Source: Oceanospirillum sp048270425 (GTDB lineage Bacteria > Pseudomonadota > Gammaproteobacteria > Pseudomonadales > Halomonadaceae). From it: 64,000 nucleotides of DNA. Position numbers and translations under genes: made by a program. Under the pieces are notes generated by a model that saw only the letters and a list, made by a program, of their open reading frames with translations, had not been told where the DNA came from and made no database searches. The stretch lies in the NCBI GenBank assembly GCA_048270425.1, contig JBLWSY010000002.1, forward strand, positions 1-64,000. Direction: 5' to 3'. Positions 52,112 to 61,607 of the stretch are shown here, in pieces; positions within the stretch are counted from its first letter, which is position 1, and each line of letters starts with the position of its first letter.

Positions 52112-53767
52112 ATGGGTGTCAGTCAGTCACAAACAGTTCTCGACCTATTACCCGCCTCTGGTACAGCTGCCCCAAAGCGAAAGCAGGGCAGTAGTAATCA
52201 GGCTATGTTTGATGTCGCTCTAAAGAGTGCATCAGCATCAGTTGCCCAAGCCTCAGGGAAAGATCAGTTAGCAAAACAGGATGTTGCTGCCAGTAGGGCA
52301 GAAGCTAAAGGCAAGGCTGTTCCGCAAAACGGCAAAGAACTTCCAGAAAAAGCTCAGCGGGCAAAACGCGATCAGGCAGAGAGTTTGTCTGAGACGGAAC
52401 AGGTTAAGACTGAGTCAAAAAGTTCAGCTGAGGATACATCCTCTGCTGTGAATAAACTGGATGATACGCGTTCGGATCAAACCTCGGCTGATTCAGATGC
52501 TTCCACAGATCCGGAAAATAAAGACTCCGAATCCGAAGTGGCTTCTTCGAACAAGGATGAGCATGAGTCAGGCTTACCCGCAGGAGCAGAGGTTAAAGAT
52601 GATACTGAGGATGCCGTTGCGAGCACGACAGACTCCGCTGACGATATTGCTTTGGCTTCCCTGAGCGAGAAAGAACTAAGCGAACTGCTCAGTGAGCTTA
52701 AGTCCGGCGAGTTGAGCGGAGAAGAGTTTTTGGCAAAATTGGAACGTGTTCTGGAATCGGAAGGCGTTTCATTAGAAGACCTTAAAACTCTGATGGTAGA
52801 GAATGATATCCTATCTGAAGAGAAGTTCGATCAACTGCTCAATAACCCGGAAGCGTTTATCGCTCAGTTGCAACAGATAATGCAGCCAGGCTCGGACCTG
52901 AGTGCGCAGTTAAAAGATCTGGGGATTCAGGCGGATGTCATCGCGCGTTTATCTGTTGCAATAAATAATAGGCTTCAGCAGGATTCAGTCCCTCGTTTTG
53001 CCGATATTTTGAAAGCGGAAGCAAACACGACTCAGCAAACGGGTAGCCTTGTCTCTCAGCTTCTGCAGGAGCAGGTGAGCGGTAAAGATGCAGATGCCGG
53101 GTTTGATAAAGACCGGCTTTTTGAGCAGTTGCTGGCTCAGAAGGCTCCGGATAAAACATCCGGTTTTGCAGGTCTTGTTCTGAAGGACGGTGGCGCGGCT
53201 TCAGGTTTGTTGGGTTCTTCCGGGCTGGGAGCTGCTGTTGGTAATGCTGTAAGTGGCGCAGAAGGGCTTCAGGGCTTGGCTCAGAGATCGGGGCTAAATG
53301 CTCAGGCGCAAAACTTGCCTCAGCTACCTGTACTTAGAGGTTTGCCGGGGCAGCCAGGAGCGACTGAGGCTCTTAACGAGCGGATCATGATGATGCGTTC
53401 TAAAGGGATTCAGACAGCTGAGATTAGGCTGGATCCACCGGATTTGGGAAGCCTGGAAGTTAGGGTTCGTGTTTCCGGAGATAGTACAACTATTCAGTTT
53501 CACAGCCCCAATCCAAGCGTTCGTGAGGCGCTAGAGGCTCAGGTCAATCGGCTTCGGGAGATGATGGAAGGGGCCGGGGTTAACTTGGGACAGGTTGATG
53601 TTTCCGATCAGTCTTTGTCTGAGAACTCTGATGGGGCATTTGCTTCTTCAGGCGGGTCTTCAGGTGGTAAAGGCGATGCTGATGGTGAAAGTGCTAACTC
53701 CGATGAGGGCGCCGTGGCCGAAGGTGTGACTCAATCCGGCTTAGGACTAGTTGACTACTTTGCTTAG
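52112..53767 (+). CDS. fliK: Flagellar hook-length control protein FliK
   Basis: Measures the hook and switches export from hook to filament subunits. The 551-residue product has a long acidic low-complexity N-terminal ruler and a conserved C-terminal domain (about 435-515: MRSKGIQTAEIRLDPPDLGSLEVRVRVSGD, then REALEAQVNRLREMMEGAGVNLGQVDV). The N-terminal length should set hook length; here the hook subunit is unusually large as well. ATG 52112 follows GAGAGG; an upstream frame extension would overlap the sigma-54 promoter. Confidence 0.9.
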   Translation: MGVSQSQTVLDLLPASGTAAPKRKQGSSNQAMFDVALKSASASVAQASGKDQLAKQDVAASRAEAKGKAVPQNGKELPEKAQRAKRDQAESLSETEQVKTESKSSAEDTSSAVNKLDDTRSDQTSADSDASTDPENKDSESEVASSNKDEHESGLPAGAEVKDDTEDAVASTTDSADDIALASLSEKELSELLSELKSGELSGEEFLAKLERVLESEGVSLEDLKTLMVENDILSEEKFDQLLNNPEAFIAQLQQIMQPGSDLSAQLKDLGIQADVIARLSVAINNRLQQDSVPRFADILKAEANTTQQTGSLVSQLLQEQVSGKDADAGFDKDRLFEQLLAQKAPDKTSGFAGLVLKDGGAASGLLGSSGLGAAVGNAVSGAEGLQGLAQRSGLNAQAQNLPQLPVLRGLPGQPGATEALNERIMMMRSKGIQTAEIRLDPPDLGSLEVRVRVSGDSTTIQFHSPNPSVREALEAQVNRLREMMEGAGVNLGQVDVSDQSLSENSDGAFASSGGSSGGKGDADGESANSDEGAVAEGVTQSGLGLVDYFA

Positions 53768-53844
53768 GGCTTGCATTATCCTATGCCAAAATACGTCATA
53801 ACTTTTTGTAATAGCATCAATCAATTGAAAGCAAGAGGCTGGAA

Positions 53845-54345
53845 ATGGAAGACTTAAACGAACAGAAAAAAAGCAATAAAAAAACCATCATTATTATTGT
53901 TGCTGTTGTCTTGCTTTCGATTGCTGCCGCTGTCGGTGGGACGTTGTTCTTTTTGGGTAAGGTTCCGGGAATGGGAGATGTTGCTGAGCAGGTGAGCGTG
54001 CCTTCAGGCCCTCAGATTACGCCTAGTAATTCTGTCTATTACGAAATGGAGCCAGCATTTGTTATCAACTTTAATGCGGGTCGCAAGCAGCGCTTTATGC
54101 AGGTTTATGTTGCTGTTAAAGCGCAGACGGAATCTGCAGTGGCGCAGGTTTCTCAGCATTCTCCTGTAATTCGAAATAATCTGAATCAGTTATTCGCAAA
54201 GCAGGACTTTGAAAGTATTCAGACCCCTGAAGGTAAAGAAGAGATGCGCCAGGCTGCGACTCAAGCGGTTCAGGATGTATTAGCTAAATACGGAAATGGT
54301 GAAACCATCGATCAGGTGCTGTTTACCAATCTCGTAATGCAGTAA
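53845..54345 (+). CDS. fliL: Flagellar basal-body-associated protein FliL
   Basis: Inner-membrane protein near the stator ring. The 166-residue product has one membrane helix (about 13-35, TIIIIVAVVLLSIAAAVGGTLFFLG in pieces) and a periplasmic FliL domain with the YYEMEPAFVINF and RFMQVYVAVKAQT strands. A sigma-54-like sequence just after fliK (TTAGGGCTTGCA at about 53765) has a weak -24 element. Confidence 0.92.
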   Translation: MEDLNEQKKSNKKTIIIIVAVVLLSIAAAVGGTLFFLGKVPGMGDVAEQVSVPSGPQITPSNSVYYEMEPAFVINFNAGRKQRFMQVYVAVKAQTESAVAQVSQHSPVIRNNLNQLFAKQDFESIQTPEGKEEMRQAATQAVQDVLAKYGNGETIDQVLFTNLVMQ

Positions 54346-54358
54346 GGGCGGAATTTTT

Positions 54359-55330
54359 ATGCAGGATTTACTCTCTCAAGATGAAATTGATGTCCTTCTG
54401 CACGGCGTGGAAGACGATGATCTTCCTGCAGGTGGCGATGACGATTCTGAAGGCGGTGATGTTCAGTCGTATGACATAACCAGCCAGGACCGTATTGTTC
54501 GTGGTCGGATGCCAACTCTTGAGATGATTAACGAGCGTTTTGCCCGTTATACTCGTATCAGTCTGTTCAACCTGTTGCGTCGTAGCTCTCACGTGACCGC
54601 AGGTGGTGTTCAGATTATGAAGTTTGGTGAGTATGTACATACTTTGTTTGTACCAACCAGTCTGAACTTGGTAAAAATGCGACCTTTGCGTGGATCTGCG
54701 CTTTTTGTCTTAGATGCTAAGCTGGTGTTTAAGCTTGTAGATAACTTCTTTGGTGGTGATGGGCGTCATGCCAAAATTGAAGGTCGCGAATTTACGCCTA
54801 CTGAAATCCGTATTGTGCAAAAGGTTTTGGAGCAGGTCTTTGTTGATCTCAAAGAGGCTTGGAGTACGGTGTTGCCGCTTAACTTTGAGTATATTGGCTT
54901 CGAAGTAAACCCTTCGATGGCAAATATTGTAAGCCCGAGTGAAGTGGTTGTTGTGAGTACATTCCATGTTGAGCTTGATGGCGGTGGTGGTGATATGCAC
55001 ATCACTATCCCATATTCCATGATTGAGCCTGTCCGCGAAGAGCTGGATTCAGGTGTGCAGAGTGATGTGGATGACGTTGATGAGCGCTGGGTTCGTGCGC
55101 TGCGTCAGGATGTTATGGAAGCGAATATTCCTTTGAATGTGAAAGTTGTCGAGCGCCAGATTAATCTTGGTGAGATTATGGGGTTGGAGGCAGGTGATAT
55201 CATCCCTGTTGAGATGCCGGAGCATGTTACGCTTCTTGCCAATAATGTACCGACTTTTAAATGTAAGCTTGGGCGTTCCGGCGAAAATTTGGCACTAAAA
55301 ATTGTAGAGCAGGTTAAGCTGCAGCGTTAA
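54359..55330 (+). CDS. fliM: Flagellar motor switch protein FliM
   Basis: C-ring protein that binds phosphorylated CheY. The 323-residue product begins with the CheY-binding peptide LLSQDEIDVLLHG (about 4-16), followed by GRMPTLEMINERFARYTRISLFNLLRR and the C-terminal SpoA-type domain. Length is typical. It is followed by fliN. Confidence 0.96.
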   Translation: MQDLLSQDEIDVLLHGVEDDDLPAGGDDDSEGGDVQSYDITSQDRIVRGRMPTLEMINERFARYTRISLFNLLRRSSHVTAGGVQIMKFGEYVHTLFVPTSLNLVKMRPLRGSALFVLDAKLVFKLVDNFFGGDGRHAKIEGREFTPTEIRIVQKVLEQVFVDLKEAWSTVLPLNFEYIGFEVNPSMANIVSPSEVVVVSTFHVELDGGGGDMHITIPYSMIEPVREELDSGVQSDVDDVDERWVRALRQDVMEANIPLNVKVVERQINLGEIMGLEAGDIIPVEMPEHVTLLANNVPTFKCKLGRSGENLALKIVEQVKLQR

Positions 55331-55351
55331 CAACAGGACTGGCGGTGAGTT

Positions 55352-55882
55352 ATGAGTGACGAAAATAATGAACTGAACCCGGAAGAAATGGGTGACGATT
55401 GGGCTGCGGCAATGGATGAGCAGACAGGTGCTGAGTCATCTGATGACGATTGGGCAGCTGCCATGGAAGAGCAGGGTGCAACGGAAGACTCCGGTGAAGA
55501 TGAATGGGCAGCAGCTCTCTCTGAACAGGAGTCGGTAGACGATGGTCTTTCCGAAGATGACATTGAAACTGCTCCACTTGAATACCTTGAGGATGACAGC
55601 GTAGCCAGTATGGATGATGATAATCCTAACCTGGATGTCATCATGGATATTCCTGTGACTATTGCTATGGAAGTTGGCAGCACTGAGATTGCTATTCGAA
55701 ATTTGCTGCAACTCAACCAAGGTTCTGTTATCGAACTGGATCGTCTTGCGGGTGAGCCTTTGGACGTAAAAGTTAATGGAACTCTGATCGCTCATGGTGA
55801 GGTTGTGATGGTTAACGAAAAGTTTGGTATCCGTCTGACTGATGTTGTGAGCCCATCAGAGCGTATTCGTAAGTTGCGTTAA
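55352..55882 (+). CDS. fliN: Flagellar motor switch protein FliN with three N-terminal DDWAAAMxEQ repeats
   Basis: C-ring protein. The 176-residue product has a normal C-terminal SpoA domain (about 95-172: NLDVIMDIPVTIAMEVGSTEIAIRNLLQLNQGSVIELD). The acidic N-terminus carries three copies of a ten-residue repeat at residues 15-24 (DDWAAAMDEQ), 32-41 (DDWAAAMEEQ) and 50-59 (DEWAAALSEQ). One such element is usual in related FliN proteins, as far as I recall; three is notable. The stop overlaps the fliO start (TAATG). Confidence 0.95.
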   Translation: MSDENNELNPEEMGDDWAAAMDEQTGAESSDDDWAAAMEEQGATEDSGEDEWAAALSEQESVDDGLSEDDIETAPLEYLEDDSVASMDDDNPNLDVIMDIPVTIAMEVGSTEIAIRNLLQLNQGSVIELDRLAGEPLDVKVNGTLIAHGEVVMVNEKFGIRLTDVVSPSERIRKLR

Positions 55883-56385
55883 TGGATTCTGTTTTGCTAA
55901 ATCTCAAAAGATTGGCCCAAAATATGGGGCGTAGATCAGCCTGTTTTCTGATTGTTCTTTTAGGATTCGTTTTGAGCTCGCAATTGCGGGCTCAAACTGT
56001 TTCTGAAGCTCAGGAAAAAAAGACGTCTGTTTACGCTTCCGGGAGCCCGACTGCAGGTATCGAAGATGTAGCTTTCTCGCTTGCCATTGTTCTTGTGCTG
56101 ATTTTTGCACTGGCTTGGTTGGTGAAGCGATTCGCTCCGGGGGCGGGGCGAGTTGGTGCAAAACATATGCAGGTTGTTTCGACGTTACCTCTCGGTAGTA
56201 AAGAGCGGCTCATGCTTGTTGATGTGGCTGGTACGCAGATGGTTTTAGGGGTGTCTGGTGAGCGTATTTCCTGTCTTCATGTCTTTGATGAACCCGTTAT
56301 AAGCCTTGCGGATAAGCACACGACTTCAGATAACAGTTTTGGGAAAGTTTTGCAGAGTTTTACAGCGAATAGGGAAAAGAGTTGA
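55882..56385 (+). CDS. fliO: Flagellar export apparatus protein FliO
   Basis: Helps assemble the FliPQR export gate. The 167-residue product has a signal-like N-terminal helix (about 18-36), a membrane helix (about 62-83, FSLAIVLVLIFALAWLVKRF), and a cytoplasmic FliO domain (KHMQVVSTLPLGSKERLMLVDVAGTQMVLGV). Both ends overlap neighbours: TAATG with fliN, TGATG with fliP. Confidence 0.9.
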   Translation: MDSVLLNLKRLAQNMGRRSACFLIVLLGFVLSSQLRAQTVSEAQEKKTSVYASGSPTAGIEDVAFSLAIVLVLIFALAWLVKRFAPGAGRVGAKHMQVVSTLPLGSKERLMLVDVAGTQMVLGVSGERISCLHVFDEPVISLADKHTTSDNSFGKVLQSFTANREKS

Positions 56386-57128
56386 TGCTGCGCTATCTAT
56401 TGCTTTTTGTTGTGGGCATTACGTTGAGTGGAGGTGCCTACGCGGAACCGGGAATTCCTGCGTTAACCCTGGTAACTGGTGAAGATGGTTCACAGAGTTA
56501 CACAGTAACCATCCAAATTTTGGCCATCATGACAGCGCTGACCTTTATTCCGGCGGCGCTGATCATGATGACATCCTTTACCCGTATTATTATCGTTTTT
56601 GCAATTCTGCGTCAGGCAGTGGGCTTACAACAGTCTCCGTCAAATCAGATTCTGATTGGTTTGGCTTTATTTCTGACCTTTTTCATCATGACTCCTGTCT
56701 GGGAGGAGGTTAATGTAAATGCGCTTCAGCCCTATCTGGCTGAAGAGGTGACGGCCCTTGAAGCGGTGCAATTGGCCAGAAAGCCTGTGACCGAGTTTAT
56801 GTTGGCGCAAACCCGAGAGGATCATGTTGATCTTTTTGCCCGTATTGCTGGCTACGAGATTATTAAATCAGCGGATGATATTCCATTCAGCGTGCTGGTT
56901 CCTGCTTTCATGACCAGTGAGCTGAAAACGGCTTTTCAGATCGGTTTTATTGTATTTATTCCCTTTCTTGTTATCGACCTGGTTATTGCCAGTATTCTGA
57001 TGGCAATGGGTATGATGATGCTGTCCCCGATCATTATTTCGTTACCGTTTAAAATTATGCTCTTTGTTCTGATTGATGGTTGGGCTCTGGTGATGGGTAC
57101 GTTAGCATCAAGTTTCGGAGCGGGTTAG
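56385..57128 (+). CDS. fliP: Flagellar export gate protein FliP
   Basis: Core of the export gate. The 247-residue product has a signal peptide (1-20) and four membrane helices, with the conserved MTSFTRIIIVFAILRQAVGLQQSPSNQILIGLALFLTFFIM segment (in pieces) and LVPAFMTSELKTAFQIGF. The start is fixed at ATG 56385 by the overlap with the fliO stop. Confidence 0.95.
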   Translation: MLRYLLLFVVGITLSGGAYAEPGIPALTLVTGEDGSQSYTVTIQILAIMTALTFIPAALIMMTSFTRIIIVFAILRQAVGLQQSPSNQILIGLALFLTFFIMTPVWEEVNVNALQPYLAEEVTALEAVQLARKPVTEFMLAQTREDHVDLFARIAGYEIIKSADDIPFSVLVPAFMTSELKTAFQIGFIVFIPFLVIDLVIASILMAMGMMMLSPIIISLPFKIMLFVLIDGWALVMGTLASSFGAG

Positions 57129-57130
57129 CT

Positions 57131-57400
57131 ATGACACCTTCTGTAGTTGTTGATATCCTTCGCGAGGCGATGTTTCTGATAATGATCATCGTTGCTGTGA
57201 TGGTCGTGCCGAGTCTTTTGGTAGGTTTGATTATCAGTGTTTTTCAGGCGGCGACCCAGATTAATGAGCAGACCCTGAGTTTTCTGCCTCGTCTTTTCGC
57301 AACCCTGCTTGCGATGGTCATTGCCGGTCCCTGGATGGTGCGTTCACTGACCGAGTTTGCCACCCGTCTCTACGCCAATATTCCATTTCTCATAGGCTGA
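57131..57400 (+). CDS. fliQ: Flagellar export gate protein FliQ
   Basis: Small two-helix gate subunit. The 89-residue product fits the family (89 in E. coli): VVDILREAMFLIMIIVAVMVVPSLLVGLIISVFQAATQINEQTLSFLPRL, in pieces. ATG 57131 is two bases after the fliP stop; a longer frame from 57080 would lie inside fliP. Confidence 0.95.
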   Translation: MTPSVVVDILREAMFLIMIIVAVMVVPSLLVGLIISVFQAATQINEQTLSFLPRLFATLLAMVIAGPWMVRSLTEFATRLYANIPFLIG

Positions 57401-57404
57401 CACC

Positions 57405-58190
57405 ATGCCGTCGCAGATCACTGATGCAATGATTATTCAGTGGGTTGGGGGATTTCTCTGGCCATTTTTTCGTGTGGCTGGCTTTTTTATGGCTGTCCCT
57501 CTGCTGGGCTCTCAAACCCTGCCGGCCAATATTCGATTACTGCTTTCGCTCGTTGTTACTTTGGCGATTTTGCCTATGGTGCCAGATGTTCCTCAAATTG
57601 ATCTTATCTCTCTGGAGGCATTTCTTGTCATCGCTCAGCAGGTTCTGATTGGTGTGGCTTTTGGCTTTGTCGTTCAGATTATCTATCAGGTCTTTGCGCT
57701 GGCTGGTCAGATGTATGCGATGCAGGCCGGTCTTGGTTTCGCTTCCATGGCGGATCCGGCAAATGGCGTTAATACTACGGTGATGGCCCAGTTTCTTGTG
57801 ATTGGCGCGAACCTGCTGTTTGTAACCATGAATGGTCATCTTGCCCTGATACAAATTTTAGCGGACAGCTTCCGTTTAATTCCAATTGGCTTTTCAGGGA
57901 TTGATCGCGAGTTCTTCTGGGGGTTGGTTAATCTGGGTGGGTGGATGTTTGCTGCGGCCTTTCTGATAGTTGTCCCTGGCGTGACCGCTCTTTTGATGGT
58001 GCAGGCTGGTCTTGGTATCGTGACGCGGGCAGCGCCTCAGTTGAATATCTTCTCCTTGGGTTTTCCTTTTATGATGACCTTTAGTTTGCTGATTGCCTGG
58101 ATTGGCCTGACGACCCTGACGCCTCATTTTGAGAATGTTTTTGAATACGGATTGTCATTTCTTAATGACTGGATTGAGTCGAGAGCATAA
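57405..58190 (+). CDS. fliR: Flagellar export gate protein FliR
   Basis: Gate subunit closing the FliPQR helix. The 261-residue product has about six membrane segments and the conserved RVAGFFMAVPLLGSQTLPANIRLLLSL and MADPANGVNTTVMAQF stretches. The start is four bases after fliQ, and the stop overlaps flhB (TAATG). Confidence 0.95.
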   Translation: MPSQITDAMIIQWVGGFLWPFFRVAGFFMAVPLLGSQTLPANIRLLLSLVVTLAILPMVPDVPQIDLISLEAFLVIAQQVLIGVAFGFVVQIIYQVFALAGQMYAMQAGLGFASMADPANGVNTTVMAQFLVIGANLLFVTMNGHLALIQILADSFRLIPIGFSGIDREFFWGLVNLGGWMFAAAFLIVVPGVTALLMVQAGLGIVTRAAPQLNIFSLGFPFMMTFSLLIAWIGLTTLTPHFENVFEYGLSFLNDWIESRA

Positions 58191-59326
58191 TGGCTAAAGA
58201 AAACGAAGACGGTCAGGAGAAAACCGAAGACCCCACCCCCAAACGTATTCAGGAAGCCCGAGAGAAAGGCGATGTTCCCCGATCAAAGGATCTGAATACG
58301 ATGTTGCTGACTCTTGTAGCCGCTGCAGCACTTCTACTGCTTGGTCCGATTATCGCCCAGTCCCTGATGGAGGTTTTTCGCTACAATTTCTCCATATCCC
58401 GGGGGGATCTTTTTGACACCCAGGGTATGTTTCGGCATCTGAATCATTCGGTTAAAGAAAGTCTGACAGGCATGTTGCCAACAATGGCGGTATTGGTACT
58501 GGCCGCTCTTATTGCGCCTATTTCTTTGGGGGGGTGGAACTTTAGTACCCAGGCATTGGCACCAAAATTCAGTCGTCTCAATCCAATTGAAGGAATTAAG
58601 CGCCTGTTTTCGCTCAATTCCCTGGTAGAACTGTTGAAGTCGATCGCTAAAGTAGGTGTGGTTGGTGTTTCGGCTGTATTGGTTTTTCTTGCCTATCGGA
58701 TGGAGTTGCCTTATCTGGCCTGGATGGCACCCGAGTATGCATTCGGCCGTATGGTTGAGATTTTGGCCTGGGTTGCTATTTGGATCAGTTCTTCTCTCAT
58801 TCTTATTGTTCTCATCGACGTACCTTTTCAGCTTCATCAATATAACGAGAAGATGAAGATGACCTTGCAGGAGGTAAAGGATGAGATGAAAAATACTGAG
58901 GGTAAACCTGAAGTTAAAGGGCGAATCCGTCAGTTGCAGCGCGAAATGGCGAACCGTCGAATGATGGCTGACGTTCCTAAGGCTGACGTTATTATTACCA
59001 ACCCGACTCACTATGCGGTGGCACTGAAGTACGATGAAAGTGGTGCGTTAGGGGCGCCGGAACTTCTGGCTAAAGGTGGCGATGAACTGGCGATGAAAAT
59101 TCGTGAGATTGCTGAAGCTAATGAGATCCCTGTTTTACAGATTCCGCCTCTATCCCGTGCCATCTATTACAGTACAGAGATAGGCGACATAATTCCGGAA
59201 GGTTTGTATATGGCTGTTGCGCAGGTATTGGCTTACGTCTATCAGCTTAAGCAGTCGAAGAGTGGTAAGGCCAGTCACCCTGGGAAAACGCCTTCTCCCG
59301 AAATCCCGGCAGAGTACAAAAAGTAA
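58190..59326 (+). CDS. flhB: Flagellar export switch protein FlhB
   Basis: Gate protein that switches substrate class with FliK. The 378-residue product starts ENEDGQEKTEDPTPKRIQEAREKGDVPRS, has four membrane helices, and carries the autocleavage site NPTH at 271-274 (IITNPTHYAVALKYDE). It is intact, so the FliK-dependent switch should operate. Confidence 0.96.
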   Translation: MAKENEDGQEKTEDPTPKRIQEAREKGDVPRSKDLNTMLLTLVAAAALLLLGPIIAQSLMEVFRYNFSISRGDLFDTQGMFRHLNHSVKESLTGMLPTMAVLVLAALIAPISLGGWNFSTQALAPKFSRLNPIEGIKRLFSLNSLVELLKSIAKVGVVGVSAVLVFLAYRMELPYLAWMAPEYAFGRMVEILAWVAIWISSSLILIVLIDVPFQLHQYNEKMKMTLQEVKDEMKNTEGKPEVKGRIRQLQREMANRRMMADVPKADVIITNPTHYAVALKYDESGALGAPELLAKGGDELAMKIREIAEANEIPVLQIPPLSRAIYYSTEIGDIIPEGLYMAVAQVLAYVYQLKQSKSGKASHPGKTPSPEIPAEYKK

Positions 59327-59424
59327 AGAAATTTAAGCAGTTGCTTAACGCTTTGCCTGTTATAGTATTGTTGGTAGCATAGCCGAAATTTCATTTTTTT
59401 GAATGCCAGCAAACAAGGGCAATG

Positions 59425-61542
59425 ATGGAACGTACTCAAATAATAAACAGGTTGAAGAGCTTGCCGTTAACAGGGTTGGGAATCCCGATCCTGATACTTG
59501 TTTTGCTAGGAATGATGACGCTACCAGTGCCTGTCTTGCTACTGGATATGCTTTTCACCTTCAATATTGCATTATCAATTATTATTCTTCTGGTTGCCGT
59601 GTATTCCCTTCGGCCTCTGGACTTTGCAGTTTTTCCTACCATTCTGCTTGTTGCAACTCTTCTTCGGTTGGCTTTGAACGTCGCTTCAACCCGTATTGTT
59701 TTGCTTAATGGTCATGAAGGCGGGGATGCAGCCGGTAAGGTCATTGAAGCCTTTGGTGCTGTTCTGATTGGCGGGAACTATGTTGTTGGTCTGGTTGTAT
59801 TTCTTATCCTGATGATTATCAACTTTGTTGTAATCACCAAGGGTGCCGGTCGTATTTCAGAAGTAAGTGCACGTTTTACCCTTGATGCAATGCCCGGTAA
59901 ACAGATGGCTATTGACGCTGATCTTAATGCGGGCTTGATTAATCAGGAGGAGGCTAAGCAGCGTCGTGCTGATGTTGCTAATGAGGCTGACTTTTATGGC
60001 GCGATGGATGGTGCCAGTAAATTTGTTCGTGGTGATGCTGTTGCCGGTATTCTTATTCTGGTTATCAATGTGATTGGTGGTCTGGGTATCGGTATCATGC
60101 AGCACGATCTTGAATTTGCCGATGCGTTAGAAAAGTACGTACTGCTGACTATTGGTGATGGCCTTGTGGCCCAGATTCCCTCACTGCTTCTTTCAGTGGC
60201 AGCTGCAATCATGGTTACACGGGTTAATAGCGATCAGAGCATTGGTCAGCAGGTTGGGGGGCAGATGTTTGCTACTCCACAGGCCCTGACCATTACCGCT
60301 GTTATTCTTACTTTGATGGGCATCATCCCAGGCATGCCGCATATGGCGTTTTTGGGTTTGGCTGCAGCGGCAGGTTTAGGTGCGTACGCCATCAAATATT
60401 ACACTGAGAAAAAAGTGGCTCAGGAGATGGCTCAGAAGCAAAAAGCGCCTGATATGCCTTTACCGGATGAGACTGCAGTAAACCAGAAAGAGCTGGGATG
60501 GAGTGATGTGCCTATGATTGACCTCTTGGGTCTTGAGGTGGGTTATCGCTTGATTCCTCTGGTGGATAAAAATCAGGGTGGCCAGTTGCTTGGTCGCATT
60601 AAAGGTATTCGTAAGAAGCTGTCTCAGGAATTGGGTTTTCTCGTTCCTTCAGTGCACATCCGCGATAATCTTGAGTTATCCCCTACGATCTACCGGATTC
60701 TGCTGAAGGGTGTTGTTGTGGCTGAGGCAGAGGTGTACCCCGATCGCGAAATGGCGATTAATCCGGGTCAGGTTTTTGGTGAGATCTCGGGTATTGAAGG
60801 TAAAGACCCTGCGTTTGGCCTAGATGCGGTTTGGGTTGAGGCTCAGGATCGGGATGAAGCTCAGGCTCTGGGCTACACTGTGGTGGATTCCAGTACCGTT
60901 ATTGCAACTCAGTTAAACCAGATTATGCAGAATTATGCTCATGAACTGATTGGACATGATGATATTCAGCACCTTATGGATGCGCTTTCCAGCCATTCAC
61001 CAAAATTGGCAGAACAGCTGGTTCCGGATTGTGTCAGTTTGAATCAGCTCTTGAAAATTATTCAGAGCTTGTTGCAGGAGAGTGTTTCTATTCGTGACTT
61101 CCGGACGATTGCTCAGTCTCTTATTGAAACAGCTCAATCGACCCGTGATATTGGTCAGATGACTTCTGCCGTGCGAATTGCGTTGTCTCGCTCTATTGTT
61201 CAGTCTATTTGTGGGCCGGGAACTGATCTTCCGGTCATTACTCTAGAGCCTAAGTTGGAACAAATATTGCTGCAGTCTGTTCAGCAGGCTGCTCAATCCA
61301 ATGTTGATGATAATCTTATTCTGGAGCCGGCGATGGCCGAAAGGCTGCAGCAGTCACTAGCGGAAGTCTCTCAGCAGCAGGAGATGATGGGTAATCCGGC
61401 GGTGCTGGTTGTGGCGGCGCCGATACGGCAAGTTCTTGCCAGATTTGTTCGCTACAGTGCTCAGTCGGTCCATGTTCTCTCGTATCAGGAGATTCCTGAT
61501 AATAAACAGATAACTATTGTGGCTACTGTAGGACAACAATAA
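59425..61542 (+). CDS. flhA: Flagellar export gate protein FlhA
   Basis: Large export gate subunit and proton channel. The 705-residue product has about eight N-terminal membrane helices (to about 330) with the strongly conserved FPTILLVATLLRLALNVASTRIVLLNGHEG (in pieces) and GFIPER-type loop replaced by VSARFTLDAMPGKQMAIDADLNAG, then a cytoplasmic ring domain (about 360-700). ATG 59422 is three bases earlier; I prefer 59425 from the AAGGGC spacing. The 95-base gap before it has no gene. Confidence 0.95.
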   Translation: MERTQIINRLKSLPLTGLGIPILILVLLGMMTLPVPVLLLDMLFTFNIALSIIILLVAVYSLRPLDFAVFPTILLVATLLRLALNVASTRIVLLNGHEGGDAAGKVIEAFGAVLIGGNYVVGLVVFLILMIINFVVITKGAGRISEVSARFTLDAMPGKQMAIDADLNAGLINQEEAKQRRADVANEADFYGAMDGASKFVRGDAVAGILILVINVIGGLGIGIMQHDLEFADALEKYVLLTIGDGLVAQIPSLLLSVAAAIMVTRVNSDQSIGQQVGGQMFATPQALTITAVILTLMGIIPGMPHMAFLGLAAAAGLGAYAIKYYTEKKVAQEMAQKQKAPDMPLPDETAVNQKELGWSDVPMIDLLGLEVGYRLIPLVDKNQGGQLLGRIKGIRKKLSQELGFLVPSVHIRDNLELSPTIYRILLKGVVVAEAEVYPDREMAINPGQVFGEISGIEGKDPAFGLDAVWVEAQDRDEAQALGYTVVDSSTVIATQLNQIMQNYAHELIGHDDIQHLMDALSSHSPKLAEQLVPDCVSLNQLLKIIQSLLQESVSIRDFRTIAQSLIETAQSTRDIGQMTSAVRIALSRSIVQSICGPGTDLPVITLEPKLEQILLQSVQQAAQSNVDDNLILEPAMAERLQQSLAEVSQQQEMMGNPAVLVVAAPIRQVLARFVRYSAQSVHVLSYQEIPDNKQITIVATVGQQ

Positions 61543-61607
61543 ACTTATATTTTATGTGGTTGGGGCTTTCTCCATGGCTGCCGGAATAACGAAGGATATG
61601 GGTATTT

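Noticed and set aside
53755..53781. TTAGGGCTTGCA sequence before fliL resembling the flgF sigma-54 site
   Set aside because: The -24 element lacks GG; read-through from the fliK promoter is a sufficient explanation.
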